Counted from the first letter of the stretch, positions 1 through 10,728 are shown. The stretch: 64,000 nucleotides of DNA from Manduca sexta (GCF_014839805.1 NC_051131.1:15302913-15366912); one strand, 5' to 3'. Numbers and translations are program-made. Notes: generated by a model from the sequence alone, not told the origin.

Positions 1-11
1 CGTCTTTTAAG

Positions 12-50
12 ACGCTACTATAGGCGGATACAAATATACTACTATCAACA
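12..50 (+). repeat. Rep-B tail fragment
   Basis: A short stretch with a GGCGGATA motif followed by an ATACTACTA run resembles the 3' end of Rep-B as seen at 7480-7525 and 50155-50195. It sits head to head with the minus-strand copy that follows. It is too short to be certain. Confidence 0.4.
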
Positions 51-79
51 TATATCTTATAAATAGATATTTGATATTT

Positions 80-330
80 GCTGGTGATAAGAAATATTTT
101 ATATCCGCCAAGATAGCGACCACCGTACACAAGGTGTTAAAACCAGTCATAGTGGCCCACGTATGTGCCGCGTTCCGGGATCAATCTGTGCATATCTGGT
201 ACCAACAGGCCGGCGTAATTATGTCCACTGCCAAGGGATAATAATCTCTCGACAGTCGACATTCTATTAGACCCACTCCACTTACCATCAGGTGCAGTGA
301 AGTAAATTTGTCTTGCTCGTATAAAAAAAA
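80..330 (-). repeat. Rep-B interspersed repeat
   Basis: This is a nearly full copy in minus orientation. It runs from the CTGGTG and ATATCCGCC end, through a block with GTACACAAGGTGTTAAAAC and ACAGGCCGG, to the AT-rich end near a run of A. The same blocks in the same order recur at least ten times in the window (for example 7325-7525, 20746-20990, 41085-41312). No tRNA-like boxes and no coding frame are visible, so its replication class is unknown. Confidence 0.85.
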
Positions 331-669
331 TATTTGTTTAAAGTGCCTTTACGGCTTTTAAAGTATATATTAAAATAAATTGTGTAAAACTCGAAGCTGT
401 ATTTATAAAATGTAACACCGAAGTAACAATCGGGACATTTCGTCCACAAACACATTTTAGTTCGTGTTTGGATAAAATGTATTTTTTGGCGAGCATTCTG
501 TATTGTTTACTGGCTTCAACAAGGATATCCAGTTACATCGTAGGCCGGCGGTAAATCCTTTTTCGACGGTCGTTGACCCGTTTTTTACGATGGATTTTAG
601 GGGTTATACTTTTACCATAATTAAAAACATTCGAGTGATAAAGTGCTTGTTTCTAGGGATAGGCTGGTA
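331..669. other. no feature recognised
   Basis: AT-rich DNA between Rep-B and the next retroposon. I see no open frame, splice pattern or repeat here. Confidence 0.5.
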
Positions 670-683
670 GGTAATTTATACTC
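670..683 (+). repeat. target-site duplication, left
   Basis: GGTAATTTATACTC, identical to 1200-1213, which follows the polyA tail of the retroposon. Confidence 0.9.
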
Positions 684-1199
684 CTCGCCCTGTGGATTGG
701 GGGCGTTTGGAGAATTTCACCACGGTATCCCCTGCCTGTCGTAAAAGGCGACTAATAGGGGCCACGATGGGGGTCGTCGGCGGGCAGCAGGGGGCTGTCC
801 GCCCTAGTACATTTTTGTGCATTTTTGCACATCTTTCGGTTGACCCCGGGATGGACGGCAGTGTGCAGTCCCCCCACAGGAGACGGGCCGCACTAGGTGG
901 CACCGCGCAGGGGCGGCTGTGGAAGCAGACTTAGACATTTCCGTCAGAGGAAGCTCGCAGTCGTCCCTAATGCGCCGAAGAGGGCCACCGCGGAGTTTTA
1001 GTTGGTATGCCGTGCGTTGTACATAGGTTAGGGACTCGGCCCGGCGGTCGCCTGAAGGTCGACATCAAATCCAGGCGGCGCAATGCCGGGTCGTAAGGCA
1101 CGGTGACCCCAACATAACCGCTCAGTCGCCCCCCACGAAGGCTGAGCGGTAGTCATAAGACACTTTCTCCGCGAAAACAAAAAAAAAAAAAAAAAAAAA
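684..1199 (+). mobile_element. GC-rich polyA retroposon with 14-bp target duplication
   Basis: A 516-bp GC-rich insertion in AT-rich surroundings. It ends in 21 A residues (1179-1199) and is flanked by a perfect 14-bp direct repeat, GGTAATTTATACTC, at 670-683 and 1200-1213. PolyA plus a target-site duplication shows insertion by LINE-type target-primed reverse transcription. The block near 720-760 (CGGTATCCCCTGCC and following) is a motif I recall from lepidopteran retroposons. Two overlapping frames of 75 and 80 codons lie inside on opposite strands and look like chance products of high GC. It could be a SINE or an internally deleted LINE; no convincing tRNA boxes are present. Confidence 0.85.
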
Positions 1200-1213
1200 G
1201 GTAATTTATACTC
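1200..1213 (+). repeat. target-site duplication, right
   Basis: GGTAATTTATACTC, identical to 670-683. Confidence 0.9.
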
Positions 1214-1599
1214 GGTACACCGAAGAAGGTGTACCCTACCGCTTTGTTCATATCTGACGTTAAAGAGATGTTAACTTGGCCAGATTTTACTGATGAGGTT
1301 TGGGGATTACTTTACTACCAGCTGTTTTTTCTTACCAATAACCAAGGGACATGTAAGTCGGGCAAAAGTTCAAGAAAACCCATACAATTTTTGACTGAAC
1401 TCTGAATTGAAAACAGGATCAGGTCTATGACTGTACCAGGACAATCTATAAGACACGAATTTAGTAGGTATAGTCAGCAAAAATAATTATGAATTCAAAG
1501 CTTTAATCTCCTATATACTTTTAGGTCCTTTTTTCCATTGAAAAAAGTTTGAGTTTTAAGTGTTTATTTTATATCAGACAAAAACAAATTAAGGTAGGT
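1214..1599. other. no feature recognised
   Basis: Ordinary AT-rich sequence with no recognisable repeat or open frame. Confidence 0.4.
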
Positions 1600-1690
1600 A
1601 AGTGCACTGAGGTCCAACGTGGACTGACGAGAGATGATTACCTCTCAGCAGTCCACACATTCATACTGGCCTGTTGAAACCAGATATACG
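1600..1690 (+). repeat. Rep-B fragment
   Basis: Contains GTCCAA, GACTGACGAGAGATGATTAC and the TGGCCTGTTG block in Rep-B order. The downstream half is missing. Confidence 0.7.
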
Positions 1691-2061
1691 ATTAAACTTA
1701 AATGATTTGTAGTTTCGAATTCGTTCAGAATTTTTTCATCTGACTGTACTAAACATGAAGTTCAAACCCTAACGCAGAACCAGGATCGAATGTTTAAATC
1801 ATGATCAGACTTAATACGATGGTCTCGGCGGCTATGTAAGTGGTTTCGAAACATCCTTGGAAGAGAGCCAAGCTTCCGCACTGAATCTAGTTACCTAATG
1901 AGGCTTAAGTGAATCACTGTCAATTGAAACGCGAACATATAACAGAGACAATGGCGCAGGAACATCTCTTTGTGACGGTTTAACGGTTTTCGGTTAATTT
2001 CTTACCTTGGTAGCATTGTTGTACTAGTCGAGCGTGATTGGATATTATTTATAAATAAATG

Positions 2062-2240
2062 TTTCAGTGTAACTACTGGTATAATAAGACTTAACATCTC
2101 ATGTCTCAGGATGGCGAGCGCAGTGGAATACCAAACCATACTTGGTAATTCAAGGTGTTGGATTGTGTTTCTACTGTTTATGGGCGGTCGTTTGCTTACT
2201 ATTGGCGAACTGCAAGCTCGTCTCGTTATAAAAAATGTAA
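2062..2240 (+). repeat. Rep-C interspersed repeat
   Basis: Contains ACATCTCATGTCTCAGGATG, then GCGCAGTGGAATACC, GGTGTTGGAT, TTTATGGGCGG and a final GCAAGCTCGTCTCG. The same series occurs at 29272-29525 and 47745-47962, and reversed at 10336-10630. Two opposite-strand frames of 83 and 87 codons overlap it and are not genes. Confidence 0.85.
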
Positions 2241-2856
2241 ATAAAAAACTCAATTTTGCTTACACGCATACAAACGCCCGTCCAAGCGCACACACATACG
2301 CTCAGTTTGCAGACCACCTGTTCTTCACATCGTTCATTTCTTTTAAGGGTCGAAGCAAGCGATATTTGACCTAATATCCGGAAATACATAAGGTCCATCT
2401 AAGGAAGATTTAAACTCAAGCGAAACTTGTGCGGACCTCAAACTTGCCGCGTGCTCACTCGATTACAACGTCTAATGGCATTACTTGGATTGTCTTGTAC
2501 AAAATGCATAGTGCTCGGAACTTGGGACATCATCGTGTATAATGGAAATGTCATGTGGAATGTTTTGGGCGAAGTTGTTGTGTTAAAAATGTCAAACGCT
2601 GCTTACCTGCTTCCTAAGCGTGTTACAATACGTTTGGGTTTTTGATGCGATTTTAAAATGTTGATGCCGTTATAATGTATACCAATATTTAAATTAATGA
2701 CATATTTTTTTATAATTTTGGGTGTAATCTGATGGGAAATTTACAGATTATATAAACCACAGGGTATCACACTGACCATCTCAAGTTATGGCCGGTCAAT
2801 GTCTTGATAAAATAAATTGCATACTGTAGTTTAGTAGAAATAGACGAACGACAGTT
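2241..2856. other. no feature recognised
   Basis: A 72-codon frame at 2427-2645 has no recognisable domain and no splice or promoter context. Confidence 0.4.
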
Positions 2857-2900
2857 ATATTTGTAGGTCTCATACGTTGTTACGTACAACCTACAAATAT
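2857..2900. repeat. perfect 12-bp inverted repeat
   Basis: ATATTTGTAGGT (2857-2868) and its exact complement ACCTACAAATAT (2889-2900) flank a 20-nt spacer that itself contains ACGTTGTTACGT. It may be the core of a small foldback element; no flanking target duplication was found. Confidence 0.7.
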
Positions 2901-3102
2901 TAGCTTTCTTATACATTTCCTCCTCCTCTAATATATAACAAGACCAATACAGTATTCCATGTATCTTGCAGTACTAGTTATGTTTCGGTATTGTAAATTT
3001 AATTGACAAGTCCTTACTTAGATGAATTATGTTTTAAAAACCTACACGATTTTTGTGACTTGGAAATTGAACTCAAGACTTCCCAGCTATACCACCACTA
3101 CT

Positions 3103-3440
3103 AAACCCATCCTCTCCGAGGCAATTCTTGTGTGCTCGGTCTCCGCACCGAATGAACGCTCATGCATGTGGGACATTTGTTGCGGCCCTAGACACACCGT
3201 TAAGTGTGTATACCTCATGGTTGCTAATTCACATTGACGCCTATAAGACCTCGCGAACGTTTCCTAACCTTCTCCCTTTCGCCCTGAGATGTTTCCCTAT
3301 CCTATTCCCACACCTCCTTCGCAGCTATCCCCGCCCAACTTTCGTCCAGGATCCTGCAGTTGCTAAGCCGAGGTATTCCAATATTCCATTCGCAGGACTC
3401 CCCTGTTGTGTGATTGCTGGGTCCATACCACAAAAAAAAC
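3103..3440 (+). repeat. Rep-H interspersed repeat, copy 1
   Basis: Shares ATTCTTGTGTGCTCGGTCTC, CGGCCCTAGAC and TGTGTATACCTCATGGTTGC with 50527-50790. It is C/T-rich in the middle and ends in a short A run, consistent with a retroposon. The 105-codon frame inside is in repeat sequence and is not supported as a gene. Confidence 0.75.
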
Positions 3441-3477
3441 ATTAAACCTATAAGACGATAGTACTAGACTTACTTAA

Positions 3478-3797
3478 TATTATCAGCCCTGTATTATATA
3501 CTGTCCCACTGTTGGGCACGGGCCTCCTCCACTACTGAGGGGGATTAGGCCTTAGTCCACCACGCTGGCCTTGTGCGGATTCGTAGACTTCACACACTCT
3601 CGAAAATTCCTATAGAGAATTTCTCAGGTATGCAGGTTTCCTCATGATGTTTTCCTTCACCGTTGAAGCAAGCGATAATTCACAAAAAATACACCCATAT
3701 TTTTTTTTGAAAAGTCAGAGGTGTGTGCCCTTGGGATTTGAACCTGCAGACATTCGTTTCGGCAGTCCGTTCCACAACCAACTAGGCTATCGCAGCT
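3478..3797 (-). mobile_element. SINE-A, tRNA-derived
   Basis: On the minus strand the head lies at the right. The RNA polymerase III A-box-like TAGCCTAGTTGG is followed about 35 nt later by a B-box-like GGTTCAAATCC. The body ends at the left in TATAATACAGGGCTGATA plus an AT-rich tail. The head resembles a tRNA gene, so a tRNA origin follows from the box arrangement. The copy is close to full length. Confidence 0.9.
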
Positions 3798-4611
3798 TTT
3801 TTAGATTTACTTAGTTAACTGTAATTAAATCTAGCGTCTTATTTTGCACCGAATTAAGGTCAACTAGTAGTTTTATTTAACATTCAAAGTTGGGTTTCAG
3901 AATAACCTCGCCGATATAAAAACTACTTTATATACGGATATTCCGCACATTAAAAGCGACGTAACGTTTTTACTTCTGGTGCCAAAAAATCTAAAAGCAC
4001 CCCAAAGTGAGTACAAATTGGGTGCATGCCGAGTAATGGGGCGGGTTTGGCTCACGCGCCAAATTTGATACCTGGGTATTATTTTAAATTGTTAAGTCTG
4101 GTCTGAGCCTCTGGGTAAGTTTTCTGGTTTGCTGTTTTGATGGTAATTGGAGTTGGTGTCGTCGTGGTGTTGCGTCTGCTACTAGAATTGTGTCGGCATG
4201 TTACTGAACATGAATACACTACATTGAATCACGGATTGCCGTCGGAAATAGGTCACTATAGCGATTTTTACGCCATGTAAGTTGATCATTGTCTAGTTAG
4301 CTCAAAATATGTCTGGATCCTAGTTGCACTGACTTTAATGTTCTTTAAATCGGAACGTAATGCTTTGTGCTACTTATCCTTTAAATATGAGAGTATGTTG
4401 CATTTCGCATACCAGAACTATCAAATTAGTTTTCCCTGAGACTCGCCGAGCTTCACCGCTCGGTGTCATAAAATGCGTGCCACTGCTGATCCTGGCTTAC
4501 AGGAGTTATAGTGGTGGGTGTGAGGGCGGGAAAGTCTCTGTACCAGAAATATACAATCAATTAGGTAGTTGGGAACTGGGGTAGTCATTTCTATGTTGGT
4601 GGATACGAAGT
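3798..4611. other. no feature recognised
   Basis: Mixed-composition DNA. The 74-codon frame at 4360-4584 has no recognisable motif. Confidence 0.4.
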
Positions 4612-4790
4612 GTAAAACCTTTCATAGTGACCCACGTGAGTGTGCCGGGTTCCGGGATCAGCTTGTATATCTGGTTCAAACAGGCCGGCATAATTGTGTC
4701 GACTAACGAGAGATGATTACTTCTCGTCAGTCACTTCGCTTACTATCAGGAGCAGTGGAGTCACTGCTGTGTTCGTATAAAAATAAACAT
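4612..4790 (-). repeat. Rep-B, partial
   Basis: Carries GTGACCCACGTGAGTGTG, CAGGCCGGCATAATTGTG and a GACTAACGAGAGATGATTAC block in minus order. The outer CCACCAGC end is missing. Confidence 0.8.
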
Positions 4791-4831
4791 TTGTTACCTT
4801 TAAACCCTCTAATATTGTAATGGAAACCGGA

Positions 4832-4878
4832 TCGGAAAAATTACAACCGACATTAGATTTTCCCGGTAATTTTTCCGA
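4832..4878. repeat. perfect 13-bp inverted repeat beside CCCGGGA motifs
   Basis: TCGGAAAAATTAC (4832-4844) pairs with GTAATTTTTCCGA (4866-4878). Immediately to the right (4884-4921) are repeated CCCGGGATT and CGGGATTTTCCC units. Together they look like one end of a DNA-transposon-like repeat. Confidence 0.65.
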
Positions 4879-4979
4879 CGCATAATCCCGGGATTTCGTA
4901 CGGGATTTTCCCATTCCCGGATTAAAAGATTCGCCATTGGAAACGTACATAAGGAAATTTTTGTACTCAGCAAACACCT

Positions 4980-5165
4980 AATGATGCCGGGAGTGTTTGC
5001 GCGCTCAGGCGAGCGAGCGAGCGTCTGCCGCTTCTTCGCGAAATTTCGTATTTTCGCCTGATTACGGGCGCGATTTTCGAATTCTTGCGAATGTTTGCCG
5101 CTGTAATTTGCGGCGACGTTACTGGTCAAAGGCAGTTTGGTGACGGTGAAAATGGATTTTGAAGA
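4980..5165. other. GC-rich patch with GAGCGAGC repeats
   Basis: CpG-rich segment with tandem GCGA/GAGC units near 5010-5025. A 106-codon minus-strand frame (4809-5129) spans it and the neighbouring inverted repeat. It lacks any domain I know and crosses repeat borders, so I do not call it a gene. It may belong to the same mobile element as 4832-4878. Confidence 0.4.
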
Positions 5166-6119
5166 TTTATAAACGTTTTATGGCAGTTATGGCATATATT
5201 TAGATTTCGAACTCATTCAGTAGTGTCAACGAAGTTTAGGATGGAAAATCTTACGTTTCAGATAACTGCTTGTTCTTAATAAAAAGTTATAAATAAAAAT
5301 AAAAGTGATTTATTGCCTTACAAGCAAATTTCACATTAGGGAAAGACAAAAGGAAATGACTCAGCATGTGCTCACCTAAACCAGAGTTTAGATCTGCACT
5401 GGTTTTCCCCTATCTCCCTATGGTCTTGGGCGGGAGTTAGTGTAAAGGCGTAACTGCAACGGAAAACTTCAATAAAAAAAATATTATAAGAACATAGTAC
5501 ATACAATACAAAAAGTGGAGAATGATTATTTATCTCTTTGCCGTGAGAAATAATAGATGGTTCATGTGGTTGTTGTATGCATCAGATACAATTTAAACAT
5601 ACATTTTGGCAACAGCCACTATCATTAACACGTCCCAAAATGCCCACGGGAGCTCTAAAAGTCCTAACATTAGAATCTAGTCCATTATTTTGGTTTAGAA
5701 GAAGAAGAACTGACTGCTAAGACAAAGGTCTAAGTTTCGACGAACGGTCACGTAGACATTTAAAAATGTACATATTTTCACTATTTAAAGGAAAAAAAGG
5801 AACATACTGAATGAGGTTGGTGTGGTGGATCAAAGGCGTAATGGACGTCCAATAAAGAACTGATATTTTCCATTTCTAAATAAATTTTGTTTATAAATCA
5901 TAACAAGTGTAGACCGATAAATGTTATTCTTTCTCCGGACATAAATATTAATTGTATTTGAATATAAATGTAAACTGTAGCTATATTAAAAATACAATTG
6001 ATTACCAAAATACAATCAACATTCACAGAACAATAAAGTATTGCATAGCTATAATCTAATAATACACCAATTTGTATTGTACGTTTGTTTAAAATTACAA
6101 CCATATGAAATTGTTTATT
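5166..6119. other. no feature recognised
   Basis: AT-rich DNA. The minus-strand 68-codon frame at 5898-6104 is low-complexity and hydrophobic, with no support. Confidence 0.4.
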
Positions 6120-6318
6120 AAATTATTCCACGTCGGCACACACGGCCGGTATAGTGCGCGCGTACAGGGTTGACACGCGCACCGGTAATTCACGGTTTAC
6201 GTTTTCCGGTCGGCAATTTCACGGATTGAGTTTTAAAATCCCATCGTGTTATTTAAATGCGTATTTTAATGTCACGTCGCGTGTTGAATAAAATATGGAT
6301 ATCACGGTTTAATTTTGT
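6120..6318 (+). promoter_or_regulatory. GC-rich island ending in a splice-donor-like site
   Basis: A CpG-rich segment (6128-6230) stands out from the AT-rich surroundings and is followed by a GTAAGT motif at 6319-6324. This is what a non-coding first exon with promoter would look like on the plus strand. Against this, 6168-6222 shares GGGTTG, CCGG, AATT, ACG and GTTTTCCGGTC in order with 17222-17265, so part of it may be an old dispersed repeat. Low confidence. Confidence 0.25.
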
Positions 6319-6324
6319 GTAAGT

Positions 6325-7061
6325 GAAACATTTTTTTTATGTTTTTATTAGTCGTTCGTGCTCGTGTTTGCGAAATAGAATGTTGTATTTACTCTGTACA
6401 ATGAAAGCAAACGAACGTAATATCATTTTGTATTTGATATAAATATTTTTCTAAGCTGTGTTATACGGATTTGTATGAAATACCTAGATTAAATTAGTAA
6501 ATCGGTCACCAACGACGCATAAGTAGGATTTATAAAAAGCCTTTATTCTATTTTTATAACCATTAAGCTATTTGAATATTTACTTTTCTATACACACGTC
6601 ACTCATATTCATGACCGAATAAAGTTTAATTAATTTCCATACTGCAATATGTTAGAGCATTGAGTTATTTCAAACAAAGTTTAAATTCATAACTCCTCGT
6701 GACAGCCCTAAAGCAGTCATCTCCCGGGATTATCCCGGTTCTGTATTATTACTGTGTTACGTGCATTATAAAATTAACTTTACTTAGGTCATTTTTGAAT
6801 GAGCCACAGAGGAGTTTTTGCCACAGATGGACGGACGCTTGATAGTTTTATGGAAGTTTGAGAGATATGACTTTGTAAGGAAGCTGTATGTATCATATTA
6901 ATTTGTAATCAATAGTTTTCGCGATGAGTCAATAGTGAAATCGGAAGTAGTCAAGAGTGTGTTGATTTTTTTAAATTTCGAATTATTTTCTGGTTTCTGG
7001 TACAGATAATTTCCGTTTAGTGAATGATAGTCATATTAGACTTGCATCGGAGCGGTTATTT
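6325..7061. other. no feature recognised
   Basis: AT-rich DNA with no open frame of note. Confidence 0.4.
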
Positions 7062-7525
7062 TTTTTATTCCAGCATGGTATAGTGACCCTACTACACCTG
7101 ATAGTAAGTAGTTTGGGGTCCAATAGACCACTTCTAAATTTTTTTTTGTCTCTTCTCACTTTATCATGTGCTGTAGTCTTTACCCTAAACTGATTGAAAA
7201 GAGGAACACCAGAGTTTCTTGCCCGTTCTTCTCTGGTGAAAACTGCTTTCCGAACTGGTGGTAGAGTTAATATTGACGGAATCTAAATAATGTATAATAT
7301 TTTACAGATTCAAATAAATCATTTCATTTCACTCTACTGACGAGTGATGATTACCCCTCGACAGTCGACACAATTATGCCGGCCTGTTGGAACTGGATAC
7401 ACAGGCTGATCCCGGAACGCAACACACTTACGTCGGCCACTATGGCGGGTTTTAACACCTTGTGTACGGTGGTCGCTATCCGGGCGGATATAAAATATAT
7501 CCTACCACCAGCGAAAATAAGCGTG
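7062..7525 (+). repeat. Rep-B copy interrupted by another repeat
   Basis: The head (7062-7130, T-run, CACCTGATAGTAAGTAG, GGGGTCCAATAGA) and body (7325-7525, ACTGACGAG, GACAGTCGACACAATTATGC, GGCCTGTTGGAAC, final CTACCACCAGC) are in correct order but separated by about 194 bp. The body gives chance frames of 72 and 74 codons on both strands. Confidence 0.8.
7131..7324 (+). mobile_element. LINE/SINE 3'-end-like insertion inside Rep-B
   Basis: Contains TTTCTTGCCCGTTCTTCTCT, CCGAACTGGTGGTAGA and an AATAAATCATTTCATTTCA end. I recall this arrangement from lepidopteran retroposon 3' ends. It splits the Rep-B copy, so it inserted later. The exact target duplication was not resolved. Confidence 0.6.
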
Positions 7526-8030
7526 GTAATATTAGGGCTAAGTACGGTTCTGATTTTGGTAAAATCATGGTCCATATTAATTAAAATAATTTGATGGATT
7601 AAAAATCATCACATTTTAAAAACTCGACATAATAATAGCCGTTATCGTATCTCTATCTAATTTTGCTAGTCATTACCAGTAGAGATATTTAAAATCCATG
7701 TAAGTAACTTATTAAAGCGACTCAAAAGATATCACGCGATGGAATTTGAAGAATGAGAGAAATAAAATGCAAGTAAAACATTTGAAGTGGAATGGTATGT
7801 AGAATATTTTGAGAATTTATGAGATATCGTATTTGCAGAGCAGTCTCTGAAAATGTTTCATGGTATATACATATATTTGTATATCCCTCTTTTATTTTAT
7901 AATTAAATACGTCTAAATTCTTGGTGGAACAGCGCAAAAACAGAATTATGAATTAAAAATGTCTAATAAATATTCGCCATAATTTTTCGTATTGTGTAGG
8001 CCAGTTAACAAGTAGATCATAATCATCTTC
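7526..8030. other. no feature recognised
   Basis: AT-rich DNA. The 71-codon minus frame at 7722-7937 has no recognisable motif. Confidence 0.4.
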
Positions 8031-8037
8031 ATCATCA

Positions 8038-8145
8038 TCAGCCACATAAAGTCCACTGTACATAGGCCTCTCCCAAAGATTTTCAGACGGACCTGCCGAA
8101 AGCGGCCTGCATCCAACGCGTTCCTGCAATCTTTATTAAGTCATC
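8038..8145 (-). pseudogene. RTE-like LINE ORF C-terminus, broken
   Basis: Read on the minus strand, this encodes the end of an RTE-clade reverse-transcriptase ORF: DDLIKIAGTRWMQAA, then KSLGEAYVQWT before a terminal stop. The frame carries one internal stop (position 21 of the 36 codons), and YVQWT lacks one residue relative to the usual YVQQWT, indicating a 3-base deletion. Only the last 35 or so residues remain, as expected for 5'-truncated LINE copies. It is a fossil with no function of its own. Flanking CATCATCATCA at 8030-8039 would be the 3' repeat tail. The family is recognised from memory of lepidopteran RTE elements. Confidence 0.8.
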
Positions 8146-8165
8146 AGTAAGTGGGGTCACTTGCT

Positions 8166-9107
8166 GTTAAATATTCAGCACTCACGCAAGAAGAATTATG
8201 ATGATACGCTATCGATATTAGAGGACAGAAATAGAGATTAATCTCTAATAAGAGGGTTAGTAAATCCCTCCGGAATAATTTTGACACGAAAACTTAATCT
8301 GTTTTCCTTAGACTTTTATCTTCTATCTTGAATCCAAAACAAAGAATCGTAACAAAAAATAACACAAACAACCATAAAACCCTATAAAAATCCATTTAAT
8401 CTCATATCACATATAAACAAAGAAAATATTTGCATGCATTCGCCCCTAACCGGAATAATTACCCAAAATCCTTGTCTTTAGCTCAATCATCTTGAGGGGC
8501 GGGCTCGGATTCATCCCAGCGGGATGTTGACGTACATTTTACAGCCTGTTTTACGATCATAATAAAAGTGATTTAATTTAAAATTTTAACACCCCATCAT
8601 TTATGGTTGCGGTTTATGTCATTGATGATAATGGAATATGGCGGGATGCCTGTGTTTTCATTGATATGACATGCGAAGGAGTTACGTTTTTTTTTTAAAC
8701 GTGAAAATCTTTAACCGGAATAAAAGTTTGATAAGACCGTGATTTTTTCCGGAAAGCGTATGTTACGAAGCTTATGTTATGAAAATTATAAATAAATAAA
8801 ATGATTTATTATGACAGGCCCTATGTGGCGTAATATGTAGGCTTTTTCTATCACAGAAAACGCGGCGTTCCTATGGGCTTTTATTACGGAAATGATGACG
8901 CGAGCGAGTCTGCGGGAAAAAGCCAGTCTAGTAAATATTCAAACTGACGCGCAATTTTATTATCGAAGTGCGCTTCCTGACTGAAATATCGAATGTATTC
9001 CAATTTTAAAACATTTTTAGTGTTTGATTTATTATCTATTGGATCACTTCCTTTGTGTCTTTCATTATCGGTTTAAAAAAATCTTTTTTTTTAAATACGT
9101 AAAATTA
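8166..9107. other. no feature recognised
   Basis: AT-rich, with a modest GC patch near 8495-8535. No frames or repeats could be supported. Confidence 0.4.
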
Positions 9108-9119
9108 AACATGCCTAGT

Positions 9120-9462
9120 ATAATAATAATAATAATATCAGCCCTGTATTATATACTTGCCCACTGCTGAGCACGGGCCTCCTCTACTATTGAGAGGGAT
9201 TAGGCCTTAGTCCACCACGCTGGCCTAGTGCGGATTGGTAGACTTCACACACCTTCGAAATTCCTATAGAGAACTTCTCGGATGTGCAGGTTTCCTCACG
9301 ATGTTTTCCTTCACCGTTAAAGCGAACGATAAATTCACAAAGAATACACACATGATTTTTTTAGAAAAGTCAGAGGTGTGTGCCCTTGGGATTCGAACCT
9401 GCGGACATTCGTCTTGGCAGACCGTTCCACACCCAACTAGGCTATCGCCGCTTAACATAACT
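9120..9462 (-). mobile_element. SINE-A with 12-bp target duplication
   Basis: Full-length copy. The tRNA-like head is at the right and the AAT-repeat tail (9121-9136) at the left. It is flanked by AACATGCCTAGT at 9108-9119 and 9463-9474, defining the insertion exactly. Frames of 82 and 71 codons on opposite strands are SINE sequence. Confidence 0.93.
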
Positions 9463-9474
9463 AACATGCCTAGT

Positions 9475-9841
9475 GCCAACTAGAAAAACTATAAGAGTCA
9501 GAAGATATCGTAAAACATTTTACAGGCACGGAAGCCCTCCGAGGACCGGTGGTAGATAGGTAACAGGGTAGTGAAAACGTGTAATTAACCTGAACCTAAT
9601 GATGGGATAGCGTGTTCGCGGTTGAACTTCTTTAGATTAGTTTGTTTCCTCTTGTTTAGATAAATCCGGAGTGACTTTCTGAATTTAATGACGAATGATT
9701 ACCACTAAACTGGTCATAAATTTGAAGAACGTCACCCATTGCTTACTACCACTTAGTTCAGTTATGTAGTAGAACGCTTGCTTTATCACAAGATTCAGTA
9801 TTTTTGACGAGTTGGAATAGAAACATGCATTAGATGAGTCA
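9475..9841. other. no feature recognised
   Basis: Nothing supported here. Confidence 0.4.
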
Positions 9842-10027
9842 CACATTCACGCTTTTATTCCCGAAGGCGTAGGCAGAGTCAGAACAAGTGCACTCAATTC
9901 TCGCCATGTATCTTCCGTTCCATAACGTGATAGGAGCAAGCCTAATACCAAACCGGCACATATTACAGACTCCGAGCTAGTATTTAGCAGAAAAACCCAA
10001 TAACACTGCTAAGGATTCAAACTTTAG
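9842..10027 (-). mobile_element. SINE-J, partial
   Basis: In minus orientation it shows the CGCTTTTATTCCCGAAGGCG end, a TTCCGTTCCATAACGTGATAG block, CAGACTCCGAGCT and GCAGAAAAACCCAATA. A degenerate B box (GTTTGAATCC on the minus strand) lies near 10012-10021. It matches the better-preserved copy at 22083-22315. Confidence 0.75.
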
Positions 10028-10137
10028 TTCCAGATGCATAGATGTAAATTCTAATGGACTTCGATCTAAGCTAACAGCAAGTAACAGCAAGGATATCTCT
10101 CGCGCTCGCATAAAAAATATAATCCTAAAAGTACATC

Positions 10138-10272
10138 GAAGTATTGGCGGGGCACGGGAGAAGGTAAGATATCGACGTGGAACGTGAAGTCATCTGGTGA
10201 GAAAGGTCACGTCGCGGAGCCGAGGGTCGAGGTCGGCTAGTGAAAGCAGTCACGCGTGACTTGCACGGGTTA
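10138..10272. other. GC-rich patch, function unknown
   Basis: A 130-bp GC-rich block between AT-rich flanks, with GTAAGA at 10165. No continuous frame is maintained on either strand. It could be an eroded exon, a promoter or a repeat; I cannot tell. Confidence 0.3.
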
Positions 10273-10335
10273 AAAATTAAATTGTTAAGTCTAACACTTA
10301 TAATTTTCTGACTTATTAGTGTATTTTTTTTTTAT

Positions 10336-10630
10336 TTCTTTGAATGATAAGACGAGCTTACCGTTCGCCTGATGATAAGCGAAACGCCGCCCATAAACAG
10401 TAGATACAACACTACACCTTGAATTACAAAGTATTGTTTGGTATTCCAGTGCGGTCGTCATCCTGAGACATGAGATATTAAGTCTTATTATGTCCAGTAG
10501 TTACGCGTCTACAATATCCTTCAAACCGGAACACAACAGTGACTACACACTGCTTGGCGGCAGAAATAGACATTGCGGTGGTATCTACCCAGGCGGACTC
10601 TCGCAAATGAGATAGATTTACCACCAGTGA
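10336..10630 (-). repeat. Rep-C, nearly full length
   Basis: Minus-orientation copy with CTTACCGTTCGCCTGATGA, the GGTATTCCAGTGCGGTCG block, ATCCTGAGACATGAGAT, and beyond it CTGCTTGGCGGCAGAAATAG and GCGGTGGTATCTACCCAGGC. The last blocks recur, inverted, at 29272-29345, showing that Rep-C is longer than the copies at 2062 and 47745. Confidence 0.85.
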
Positions 10631-10728
10631 ACGTGGTATTTTGTGGTAGTGTTATTTTGGAAACAATGTTTTCGATACGAGAGGATAACGAGCTAGTTAC
10701 ATGGTAAACGTAATGCCAGCTGCAGATC

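Noticed and set aside
4360..4584. 74-codon frame in unique DNA
   Set aside because: No domain, promoter or splice signal; such lengths are expected by chance in 64 kb.
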